NCBI GenBank assembly: GCA_031763025.1
Contig: JASSKH010000010.1
Span: 1,302,001-1,366,000, forward strand
Reading direction: 5' to 3'
Origin: Macrocystis pyrifera
Taxonomy: Eukaryota > Sar > Phaeophyceae > Laminariales > Laminariaceae
Length of the DNA: 64,000 bases
Of the stretch, positions 24,701 to 36,800 are shown piece by piece. The notes below the pieces were generated by a model. The model searched no databases, was not told the DNA's origin, and was given only the letters and a program-made list of their open reading frames with translations. Every line of letters starts with the position of its first letter. Positions within the stretch are counted from its first letter, which is position 1. A program made the translations under genes and the position numbers.

Positions 24701-27700
24701 AATAACAAAATCACTACTTGATGTGCATGTGTTTCTTTGTAAGAAGTTTCAGCGTGTAACGCAGAGTAAGAAAGTGAATGCTTAACGGGAGGAGGTACTA
24801 GAAGATGACACTTGCCAGTAGTCATCATAGTCGTTACTCGATAACACTTAAGTCATCTGGTACAAGTACACATTCACGCATTTCTAAGCACAACAGACAG
24901 TTTTTTTCCAGTCTGTGGGCTATTGTTTGTTTAATACAGCAGTATACAGCAGCAACTGCCTTACACTATCTACTGCTGGGCACTCGTACACATTGCAGGA
25001 TAAGTCTCAACAACAAGTAGAGTAGTGTCGTGGATCTACTGTAGTACATACGTACAGAATCTACAGCAGCACATGTAGCGGTACGTGCGCACCAGTAAAT
25101 AATGGAAATTATATCTTCAGTATCCCTCCGGGACCGGTAGCACACAGTTTTAGTTCTGGTTGAATTATCAGCATAGGCCATAACGAGGGTCATGAGTACG
25201 TACCCCAAGAAATGTTGATTTTTGCAGTAGAACTGGTTTTTTTTTTTTTATTGGACTGAATGCAAGGGTATTTCCCTATTTTTGTTTTTGAACGAATTTG
25301 TAGGGGTCGTCCTTTGTTTCGAGCAGTGAGCGCACACGCGCATCGCTCCCCTTTGAGCTCACTCTACTTTTGCTCACCATCATCAGCTTCCAGCTGAGCA
25401 AATGAATCAACACTGTGGCTTGGGGTCACCACATCTTCTTCTCTTCTATTGAAGCTTCTCGTACAAGTCACCTAACAGTGGCTATACGTTTCCCTCGAAC
25501 ATCGACTGTGTATTGACCGGCCATTGGCAATCGAGTCTAGGCCTGCACACCAGCTACGAGCTGGTACACACGCCAGTCGCCATACCTAATAGGTTATATA
25601 GCCTCGGAACGCGTAAACGCGGCAAGCTACTAGCAACGGTGGCGCAAGACCACCACACTTGCTACTGGCTCGCTATACAGCAGGAGGACTGGACTTTTTT
25701 CAAGATTAAGAAGAAAAGAGAGCTTCTACGACGAGAGAAACCATACATCGATTGTCTACGTACTTCGTTGAAACGTGAGTGACACGTGGTAGGGATACCG
25801 CGTGTTTCTAAGAAGGTCCTGCGTAGGGCATTCTACTACTGCTGTAGTCTAATTGCTATAACTGCGACAGAGACACCCACAGAGCATCACCGCGTAAGAA
25901 GCTGTGAAAATCTCACCTGCTCCGCTTTGTCTTTTCACAGACGGACCAGTAATCTCGAGCAAAACTCGAGTGTAACTGCTGTACGCTACTCCACAGCAAC
26001 TCAATATCACAATCCAGCACGCCTGAAGGTTAGGAGCTCTCCTGAGCGTAGTCCATTTCGTGGATCGTAAGCCTCAAGTCACTCTGAGCAACAGCAGCGG
26101 TATAGAAGTGAACTCCCGATAAACCCACTGCTGTCGGTCGGAAGAGCGCTGAACTTCGATAAAACTTCAAGAGCGCCACAGGCATCAGAGAGATTTTTCC
26201 TTTCGACAGTCATCACTAGACTTCACGGTAGGTCTGTGATCCCTCACGACTGTTGGGACGACAACTATTTTGGATAGTGTCTCTTGAGGAGGATTTATTT
26301 TCGTAATACTGATCACAGAGCAGTACCTACTGCTGTACCTGGGTGCACTACTCGTACCGCTGTAGAATCATACAAGTACGACACCAACGTCAAGTGTAAA
26401 AGTGAGCGGTATCAGTTATACTGCGTGTATCCAGAGGGTCCCGCATAGATGGGCGTCTGCCATCAACTACTACCGTACTGCAGTTAGGACTTGTGTCATC
26501 CGTGCGAGATGCCCAGCGAGCATCACTGCCTTGTTGAAGGTGCGCGTACATCTCACCTCCTGCCATATTTCTCGTACGAAGTGTGACTCAAAAAACTCGA
26601 CCCAAAGTCGAGTAAGATTCTGCTGTACGCTGTCCAGGACATCTTCGTCACAACCCACAGCACCGCTGGGGTTAAGGAGCTCTGCCTAGTGTAGTCCACA
26701 TCGTGGATCGTCAGCCTCGGACAATCCGAGTTGCAGTTGTATAGAAGCAATTCCCGGCGGTACACTACCGTCTGTAAAAGGAACCCTGACTTCGCTAGAA
26801 GCAATTCCCGACGGCACCACCGTCTGTTAAAGGAACCCTGATTTCGCTATTAATAGAAGCAATTCCCGGCGGTACTACCGTCTGTTAAATGAACCCTGAC
26901 TTTGTTAGAAGCAATTCCCGACAGTACCACCATCTGTTAAAGGAACCCTGACTTCTGTTGATAGAAGCAATTCCCGGCGGTATCACCGTCTGTTAAAGGA
27001 ACCTTGACTTCACAAATTTCCAACAGGGACCTCCCCGTGTGATCATCGAGGGGGGGGGCCTGGAAATAACTCAGAATCTCGATAGTATCGCGTCGAGTAC
27101 TTACGTAGCTTGGCGCTGTTTCAATAGCCACCCCAAAGGCAAATACAGTAGTACTGCTGTAAATTAGGGGCACTGCCAGGCGCCATCCACTACCGTGGAT
27201 TTGTCAGCCGCGTGACTCACGAGCAGAAGCCATACCAAAGCGTCTGCCGGCCATCGCTGCCTGCTAACGGAGCTCTGCTTCTATCTTCGAAACGGAACGC
27301 CTGTACTGCTACTGTATCACCTGTATCTTGCTGCTACTACAGCGGTACTGTCGACTGCTGTATCATACATACGGCAAATTGAAAGCCTCGGCATCCCTCA
27401 GCATCGTGCGGCAGCTACTCCAAGAGATACTGCTGTATATACGGTACTACTGGTGTAGTATCATGCAAGACCGCCTGGCCAAGTACTACCCATCATCATG
27501 AGGGACTCAGGTTTCAACAACAGGGGCAACCTCGCCAATGTTATCAAAGGACTGACGAAGTTCGATGGCGGCAAGCCAGGCGATTTTCGCGATTGGCATA
27601 GGAGACTGGCGGTTTTGCTCGGCGTCGCGCGCCGAAACATTGCAAGCCTGATCAGAGAGAAACCCCGGCCAACTGAACAAACGACTGGCACGGGAGCTCA

Positions 27701-30700
27701 GGCTTCCATTAGGTATGGCGATTGGCGTGTGTACCAGCTCGTAGCTGATGTGTACACCTAGACTCGATTGCCGATGGCTGGTCAATACCCAGTCGATGTT
27801 CGAGGGAAACGCACAGTCACTGTCAGGTGACTTGTACGAGAAGCTCTAATGGAAAAAAATAAGAAGATGGTGTGGTGACCCCAAGCCACAGTGATGATTG
27901 AATTGCTCAGCTGGAAGCTACTGGTGAGCAAAAGTGGAGTGAGCACAAAGGGGGGCGGTGCGCCCATGCGCTCGCAGCTCGCAAGAAAGGACGACCCTTA
28001 AACTTCGTTCAAACAAAAACAAAAACAGGAAAATACCCTTGTATTCAATTCAATAAAAACAACACGGAGACCCCCCAGTTCTACTGCAAAAATCAACATC
28101 TCTTGGGGTACGTACTCTTGACCCTCGTGTAGCCTAGGTTAATACTTCAACCATAACTAAAACTTTATGCTACTGGTCCAGGAGGGATACCGAAGAAATT
28201 ATTTCCGTTATTTACCGGTGCGCACGGACTACTATATGTGCTGCTGTAGATTCTGCACGTACGTACCACAGTAGATCCACGATACTATTGTACTTGTTAA
28301 TGAGATATATCAGGCAATGTGTACGAGTGCACAGCAGTAGATAGTGTAAGACAGTTGCTGTATATAGCTGTATTAAACAAACTATAACCCACAGACCGGA
28401 AAACTGTCTGTTGTACTTAGAAATGCGTAAACGTATTCTTGTGCCACATGACTTAGGTGTTGTCGACTAACGACTATGATGGCTACTGACAATTGTTATC
28501 TTCAAAATAAAAGGTGTATGCGATCGCCGCGGCTTTCCAGTGTGTGACAAACTGCGAACGAAGGCAAAACGATCACAGAGAGAAGCTTGGTTAGGGCTGT
28601 CTAAGCTGTGAGTTGACGGATTGCTGACATGCCCGTCGTACGTGTTCTGTCGTATGCTGTCAGCTTCTCGGGCTAGCTAGTCGTCGTAGGGTACGTCGCC
28701 TGCTGCCATCCGTCGCTAAAAGCTGCCCAGCTTTTGGGCTAGTCGTTTTGCGCACATCGCCTCTTGCCAGCCCCTGGCGCCAAAAGATAGCCTAGTCGCA
28801 CCTAAAAGCTAGCCCAGTCGTACCGACCGCGTGGCACGAAAGCTTGTCTGTATCTATATAGTGCCCATGTGGTGCTCATATACTGCTTGCCGGTACTCGT
28901 AGTGCTTGCGTAGTGCTCACATATTGCTATAAGTGATTGGTACTCGTAGTATTATGTGGTGCTTTGAGTAGTGCTTATTAATAGTGCTTCGTACAAGGGT
29001 CTGCACCAGGTAGTGCCCAGTGCTTATGTAGTGCTTCGTGGTTGCCTGGTACGTATTATGTGCCCATAGAGTTCTTCGTGCCTTTGAAGGTATGTGGCTT
29101 GATTAATATGAAGTGTGCTTGTACCTGGTGATGTGTCCGCGTACCAATCATGTGGCGTGTCGTGTATCACTCAGTGCTTCGGTATCGCATACTGTAGTGC
29201 TTCTGCCGTAATTATCGTAGTGCTCCTGGACTGATTATTCGTCGTGCTTTGCACTGCTTAGCACGTATGTGGTGCTCTTGAACTCGTAACACATGCTGTG
29301 CTCTCTAGCTCTCTAGCTGTATAAGAATTGTATGGATACCCGGCACGTGGTGTGTTTTGCGTGGTGTCTACGAGTAGTGCTTGCCAGGCACCGTGCGTAT
29401 CATACGTACGTACTGCTTCGTGCTCACCTACACACGTGGGTGTTTAGAGCACATCCATGTGTACATACGTTGTATATACAAGTATAACATTGAAAAACAA
29501 CAGCTAGCTGTGAGATCGAGGATTGCGTCGAAACTCATGTAGTTGTCTTTGCAAGCTGTGAGTGATACTTCGATCGCGCGTACAACGGGTTTTTTACATG
29601 GCATACCACTCTCTTTTCCTGAATTTACGGAACGCTTTTATTAAAGGTTAGTATACAAACTTTCCTCGTATTTGGGGACAGAGTGGTACATAGTATCTGG
29701 TATATTACTTACCGTCGATGACCCCGTCCACATCCTGCAGCAGGCCGCTGTCCTCCACGACCTCTCTGTAAGCGTTGATGTTAGGCTCGGTGAGCCACTT
29801 CTTCTTGTCGTCGGTGGTCAAGCGGTCCGTCACCACGGTCGTCATGGAGACCCATATCTGCCGGATAGGACATTGGAATGGCGAAAAAAACAAGGGGGGT
29901 GGGGGAGGGGGGGGGTTGACTCATTATCGAATATGGCCGTATTCGTATGACCATAGACCCTGTCATCTCTACAATGCCGGGACGGAGCACGTCGCGTTTT
30001 CACCGACCAGGCAGACGTCGCTTGCATCAAGCGCGAAGCACCGTGAGGTGTCCGGCGAGTCGCACGAAGGGTGAGCTGCATCCTACTAAGGACCGCTTTT
30101 GAGGAGGATTTCTTGCATAGGGGGGTTGTAATTAATAAATTTCGAAATATACCAAAATATGAAACTACACATAGGAAGGGGGGGGGGGAGGAGGTGTACT
30201 CATGTCATGCATGGTTCATAGTCGCATGATCATAGACCCTCGCATCCCTACAAAGCCAGGACGCAGCACGTCGGGCTGTCACCGATCAGGTAGGCATTGC
30301 TTGCATATAGGGAGGGCGCGGGGGGGGGGGGGGGTATTCGATATCATGCATGGCCGTAGTCGTATGACCATAGAATCTCGCAAATCTACAACGCCGGGAC
30401 GGAGCACGTCGGGTTTTTACCGACCTGGCAGACATTGCTTGCACCAAGCGCGAAGCGCCGTGAGGTGTTGGGCGAGTCGCATGAAGGGTGAGCTGCATCC
30501 TACCATGAACCGCTTCTGAGGCGGACTTGCACATGGATAACAGCTTCAATGAGTTAACTTATTCTCCGGCGTGGTCACTTTCAGAGACAGTAATGGGTTT
30601 ACTATGTAACTGCCTCGTGGGTGCCTCACCATATATATACTACGTGGCGCGATCATTCCTTTTGTGCAGAGTAAAGGCTCTCCACCCCGCACAAATGGTC

Positions 30701-33700
30701 TATATCATCACTCGATCGCCAGCTGTTGACCGACCGACCGAAAAAAAAACGGTACCCTGGTTGTCTAGCGCACGTAGTGAGCGGTATGTTTGCAGTGTCG
30801 TTGCCAACCGACGCCAATCCCAGGGGGGGGGGGGGTACTCATTTGTTGGATGCCTTAGCCATTGACCACGCATCCCTTTCGAGACGGAGTACCGTTCCTA
30901 CTCCTTGTGATAATAGAGACACCAACAAGGCGGGGGAGGGGAGGGGTGACTAACAAAATAAGGGGGGTTGTAACTAATTATTTACGCAATTCCGGGACAC
31001 GATACGTAACATGGAGCACGAGGCCGATTCGACAATACAACAATCTGCGGCAGCAGTTTGATCCAGTGTAAGTCGGTCCAAATTATGTATCACCATGTCC
31101 CTATATATATTAACCGTTTAGATTACATACTTACATACAAAGGTCCCTTACGAGAATCGAAACATTGTGGTTACGTCACAAACTCAACACAACGCCAAAA
31201 AATGACAAAACAACGGAATACAAAAACGAAACAATACCTGGAACAACACCAAACAAAACGATTTTTTTTTTTTTTTTTTTTTTTTTATCTTCCGGCGGAT
31301 TGGTAAAAAATAAAACGAGTCGATGGATGGTATTCGACAAATTTGTCTGACCAGGGAGCGGAGGCAAATACAATCGATCGGTCCAGAGCGTGTACGTTCT
31401 TCTCGGCTAATAGACCCCAGACAACTTCTCCAGACAGTCTGCCAGTCTAACGTAACCGAGACCGAGACTTTTTGCGGCACGGCGTATGAAGTGCCAAGTA
31501 TCGGTTCGAGACAACAAGACAAGCATGTACGATGAAATATTACGGGGGTCCATAGTTCACAGGACCCAATTTTGTTAGTGAAAATAGGTAAATATATAGG
31601 TTTTTATGTATACCATAGGTCCTATTAACTATGGACCCCCGTAATAGTAATAATAGCAAAAAAGCCTTCGATGTATCATATACACCCGGAATCTAGCAGC
31701 CGCGATGTCGAGATAAAAAAATCATGAATGTTCGCTGTTCGCTGCGCCAGTGGTATAGTCGGCTATAATTCGACCTTAGGGTGCTAGAGGTCGTGAGTTC
31801 GAATCTCACCTGGCGTCTTGACCTCACTCTTTTTTCTCTTCTTGTTTTTTACTCCTTCAAGAAAAAAAAGGCGATTTTTCCCAAGGTTACGTTCTGTAGG
31901 AATTGTGGATTCCGTCCGGGTAAGGGCATGCAAGTCTCAACAGAACTTACAGAAGTTCCGGGTACGGGTATGGGAGTATCAATCCCTTTTTAGAGCCGCA
32001 GTCCCGTTTGGGGGAAAAACTACTTAAGAATTAGAGTAGTTCGTCCCCAAAACGGGACTGCGGCTCTAAAGGTGTTGCAAGAACTCACAGAAACTCCGGC
32101 TATTGTATAAAAGCCTTACAGTACTCGCAGGAGTTCCGGGCGGGTATTTGAACGTTGTACCCGTACCCGTACCCGCACCCCGGGATTTTACACAGTACCG
32201 GGTACCGGGTATATACTCCGATAGTCCCGTTTTGGGGACAAACTACTTATAATTAGAGTGGTTCGTCTCCAAAACGGGACTGCGGCTCTAAAAGTGTTAC
32301 AAGAACTCACAGAAGTCCGGGTATTGAATAAAAAGGTAATTAAACGTTGTACCCGTACCCGTACCCGCACCCTGGTATTTTGCAGTGTCGGGTACCGGGT
32401 ATATACTCCGATAGTCCCGTTTGGGGGAAACTTAGAATTAGAGCGGTTCGTCCTCGAAACGGGACTACGGCTCTAAAAGTGATACAAGAACTCACAGAAG
32501 CTCCGAGTATTGTATAAAAGCCTTACAAAACTTACAGGAGTTCCGGGCGGGTAATTAAACGTTGTACCCGTACCCGTACCCGCACCCCGGTATTTTACAG
32601 TGTCGGGTACCGGGTATAAATACAACCATAATTACGATTTTTGAGGTCGTTGTCACTTGCTAGCTCTTGGCAGACAGACCGACTGATCGACAGCTCTTCG
32701 CAAACAGCCCTTCTTCTTTGAAACAGCCGAACAGCCAAACAGCCTTTCTTCTTTCTTCTTCCGCAAACTGCCAACCAATAGACAGCTCTTCGCACGGCGC
32801 CTAAAAGAGGCGTCTCGCCTTCGACGAACGGCATAGATAGGTGCAGCTGTCGGCGGCCAAGCTGCTGCTGTCGGTGGCGAACCTCCTGGTGCTGCAACCC
32901 CCGCCTCTCCCTTCTCCACGCCCCCTAAGCTCACCTCCCCCTCGTCGAGAGGCGCGTGGTCCTCGCCCTCTGGCAAGAGAGCGGCAACGACAAAGACCGA
33001 CCTGGTGCCCGCTGTTGTTTGCGACCAGTGCACGGACCAGCACTTGGTCAAGAACTCCGCGCCTGGTGGCAAAAAACGTGGCCTTCACCACCTGCAAGGA
33101 TCTCACGTGCGTGGTGGCGGGATCATCCTGACCGGGCAACCGACTGCGAGTTCTGTGCTCGCCCGATCAAGGAAGGGACTGTCTCGTACTCCCTCGAAAC
33201 TGCTGACAGTGGTGAGTGTCTTATGTCTATTGTGCATGCTGTATGTTGCCAGTACGTTTTTTGGGGGTTTTCAATTGCCTTTTTGCATACAAACTTACGT
33301 CAAAGCGTTTATTTTTTTTTTTGACTCATCCATGCTCGTTCTTTCCCCTTCGTGCGTTGCGTCGGCTCCTCTTACACAGTGCACGCGAACGCGCACATGC
33401 ACAACCGTTTGCGGGACGTGAACGAAGGAACGGAGGATTCAGCTGTCGCCGTCACCGCTGCACCGAACGACGTGAGTGCTGCTGCTGCTACTGTGGTGCA
33501 TTTTCGGTGCATGCACACGATTTCTGTGTGTACATGTTTGGGTGACCCCACATGCTCATTTTGCTCGTTTTCGGCTGCCGCTGCTGCGGCTGCTGCTGCT
33601 GTCAGCGCCACGCCATGAGTGCTGCTGCTGCTGTGCACCTGCTTCTCCTGTGCACTCGCTGCTGCTGTAGTGTTGCTGCGTTGTTGCCGTGCTGTGCACC

Positions 33701-33859
33701 TGCTGCTCCTGTGCACTTGCTGCTGTATGTAGTGCTGCTGCGTTGTTGCCGTGGATCATGCTGGAAGCGTACATATTTTCGGATCGTCAATTCCGTAGGT
33801 TTTGCGATGGCGGCACACCAGGGTACATGCTTTTTTTCTTCCTTATTTTCATATCGTTG

Positions 33860-33897
<38 letters not shown>

Positions 33898-36800
33898 ACG
33901 CTGCGGCGATTCGTTGCAGCTTCTGCTGCTGCTAATGCTGTAGCTGCTTCTGCTGCTGCTAATGCGCTGCCGCAATATCCACTGAATGTTCGTATGTACT
34001 CGGATTACTGTTTTTCTTGGTCGTTTTTGTACCCAAATGGTTCCTTTTGATACGTGAAAAAATATTCTTGTCGTTTTGCTCCTGCGTTTTGCGTACGTAC
34101 TGCAATTTCTCGTTTTTGGCTTGGTTATTTTCATACCAGGTATATATCGTTGCTATGCTGCTGCTGTGGTGCTGCTGCGTTGTTGCCGTACATCATGCTG
34201 CACTTGTGTGTGTACATATTTCGGTATCGTCAATGAAATTCCGTAGGTTTTGCGAATACGGCATACCAGGGTACATACTTTTTTTCAATATTTCCATATC
34301 GTTGCTATGCCGCTGCTGCCAACGCGGATTATTGTTTTTATTGGCCATTTTTGTACCCATATGTTTTTTTTTATACGTAAAAAAAATATTTTGGTCGTTT
34401 TGCTCCTGCATTTTGCGTACTACTTTTTCTCGTATTGCGTATAATATCCATAAAAAGTTTGAATTCCAAAGATACCCGCCAGAAAATATTGTTGCTATGC
34501 TGCTGCTGCGTTGTTGCCGTACAGCATGCGGAGGTGGGTCTATAGTGAGGTACCAAAAATACTTTTCGGACGGCCTCGGGGTACATACTTTTTTTCTCCC
34601 TTCTTTTCATATCGTTGCTATGCTGCTGCTGCCAACGCTGCGGCGATCCGTTGCTGCTTCTGCTGCTGCTGCTGCTCCTTTTAGTGCTGCCGCAATATTC
34701 ACTGAATGTTTGTATGTACTCGGATAATTGTGTTTCCTGGTCGTTTTGTGGCGCTGCTGCGTTGTTGCCGTACATCATGCTGGACATGATTTGTGTGTCT
34801 ATTACACTTAAACTTGTGCGTGTGTACATATTTCTGTATCGTCAACGATTTTTTTTGTGGTGCTGCTGCGTTGTTGCCGTACATCATGCTGGACGTGATT
34901 TGTGTGTGTACTGTACTGCACTTGTGTGTGTACATATTTCTGTATCGTCAATGAAATTACGTACTTGCTGCTTCTGCTGCTGCTGCTGCTGCTGCCGTCG
35001 TATAGCAAGCGATTACGTACTGCTGTTGTGCCGCTGTAGAGTAGTACAAATAATGAACTCTGCCCCCCCCCCCCCCCCCTCCCCCTCCCCCGCCATCCCT
35101 GCACGCCATTCCCGCCCCGCGCACCCTATGTGTTTACTTCGACCAGGTCTGTGGCAAGTGCTACAACTGCCGCCTGACGGACTCCACCATCAAAGACGGA
35201 GACATCATCATCAAGCGCAAAAAGACTCCCTTCCATTTCGCCTGCTCCAGGGATTCACGGAATTCCGAAGCAGTACGCCAAGCAGACTGTCGCCATCCAG
35301 GACGAACGAAAGGAAACAAATTGTTTCCCACATTTCCCAAAATCGCGATTATTTTTTCCTACACATATCCAACGGGTTCAACAGCGAACAAATCCACATT
35401 CTGGGCCTCCCGCCTCGTTACTACAGCATCCTGGAAGACTATTTACATATCATGTCTCATCCAAACTCCTATGCCGGCTACATCGAAATCACGGCCGCCC
35501 AGCAACTATACAACATTTCCATAACCGTTGTCGTTGCCGGCACCGCTGCTTTCTCTCCTGTCCCAAACCTTCCTTTAAACAACAGTCTGTATGTTGTATA
35601 TCATCCACATGCCAAGCACTACTCCACTCTCTCCCCACACTGATGAAATATGTTATTCTTATTATTAGACGAATGTCATTCTTACTCTTGCGTCACCCGA
35701 TCTTACGTTTCACATTAAATTCATAAATAAACGCGATTATTACATATTTCACCGTTTCTTACACAAATACATTTAGTTTGGTTGGCTTTGGGCTATGTCG
35801 CCAATTAATTGCAGTTATATGTACACGAAACGACGGAATACCCACTCCGAAGGAAAGCCTTGTATACTCCGATATTTACCCTATCTTCCGGGTATTTCCC
35901 CTGCACAAAGGCCGTGTACGGGTATGGGATGCTGCACCCGTACCCCGGGTATTGTGGCACGGACGTACGAACTTACAGAAATTCTTTGCAGAGGAATACC
36001 CGGGTAAATACCCCGGGTACAGAACCAAAAAACATACTTACTCCGCTATAAAAACACCAGAGGAGCAAAAATAAGCGAACAGACAGTGTCGGGTACCGGG
36101 TATATACCCCGATATTTTCCCTTTTTTCTGGGTATTTCCCCTACGAAAAGGCCGGGTACGGGTATGGGATGCTGTACCCGTACCCCGGGTATTGTGGCAC
36201 GGGCGTACAGAACATACAGAAGTTTTTTGTAGAGTAATACCCGGTTAAATACCCCGGGCATGGTTTTGTATGTACCCTTACGACACAGAACACAACCTTT
36301 TGAAAATTTCCACAATTCACTCTTACACACCAGGTACGTAACAAATTACCAGGCACTTTAAAAATAAAGAGAAGTTAAAAAAAAAAAAAAAAAGCGAAGT
36401 TTTTTTTTTTTTAAATAAAGAGAAGGTTTAAAAAAAAAAAACAAAGAGAAGGTTTAAAAAAATAAATAAAGAGAAGGTTTTTTGAAAAAAATAAAGAGAA
36501 GGTTTTCCATCCCCTTTGTTATCTTCGCTCTTCTTGGCTCTCTCCCTCCTCTGTCCTACCTCAGATCCGGGGTCACCCTACTGCTGTAGGTAGGGTCTTA
36601 TCGCCCCTGTCCACTGGGGCAAGTGGCTTGCATTTTTTATCGCGAGCAAGGGTTAGGCGCTTTCTTCCCTGATCGACTCGCGTCGAATTGTGCTTTTACC
36701 CGCGCTATACAAGCAGGCGCTCTCGACAGCTGGCGCCATCGGAGAAAGCAAAAACTCTCCACACGGAAATTCGAAGCATCCACACCAAACGCTAGTGATA

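Larger units (their letters stand above)
31850..32640. repeat. Irregular tandem array with hairpins and GTACCCGTACCCG blocks
   Basis: Three successive units, each with a foldback (see hairpin entries), a CAAGAACTCACAGAA block, a TTAAACGTTGTACCCGTACC block and a CGGGTACCGGGTATA block. Unit spacing is about 190-230 bp. No gene. Confidence 0.75.
32980..35290 (+). pseudogene. Cys/His zinc-finger gene or pseudogene nested antisense in gene B intron
   Basis: Exons with matching phases: one ending 33211 (AGTG|GTGAGT, phase 1), 33380-33471 (92 nt, TTACACAG in, GACG-type donor GTGAGT out, phase 0), and one from 35147 (TTCGACCAG in). The product includes DCEFCARPIKEGTVSYSLE, then HANAHMHNRLRDVNEG, then VCGKCYNCRLTDSTIKDGD and TPFHFACS. 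Spaced C-x2-C and H-x2-C pairs suggest a treble-clef finger of LIM or PARP-finger style; family not certain. In the first exon the stretches CDQCTDQHLVK, FTTCKDLTCVV and DCEFC lie in three successive frames, which points to a pseudogene or indel errors. The 1.7-kb second intron is mostly CTG repeats. No start codon identified. Confidence 0.6.

Noticed and set aside
34615-35200. N-terminal part of a 342-codon plus frame
   Set aside because: Most of it is CTG/GCT repeat translated as Leu/Cys/Ala; only the last part (35285-35643) is protein-like.
35147-35524. Zinc-finger frame through to the stop at 35524 as one exon
   Set aside because: After about 35.28 kb the OTU-like signal is in another frame and the zinc-finger frame becomes unstructured.
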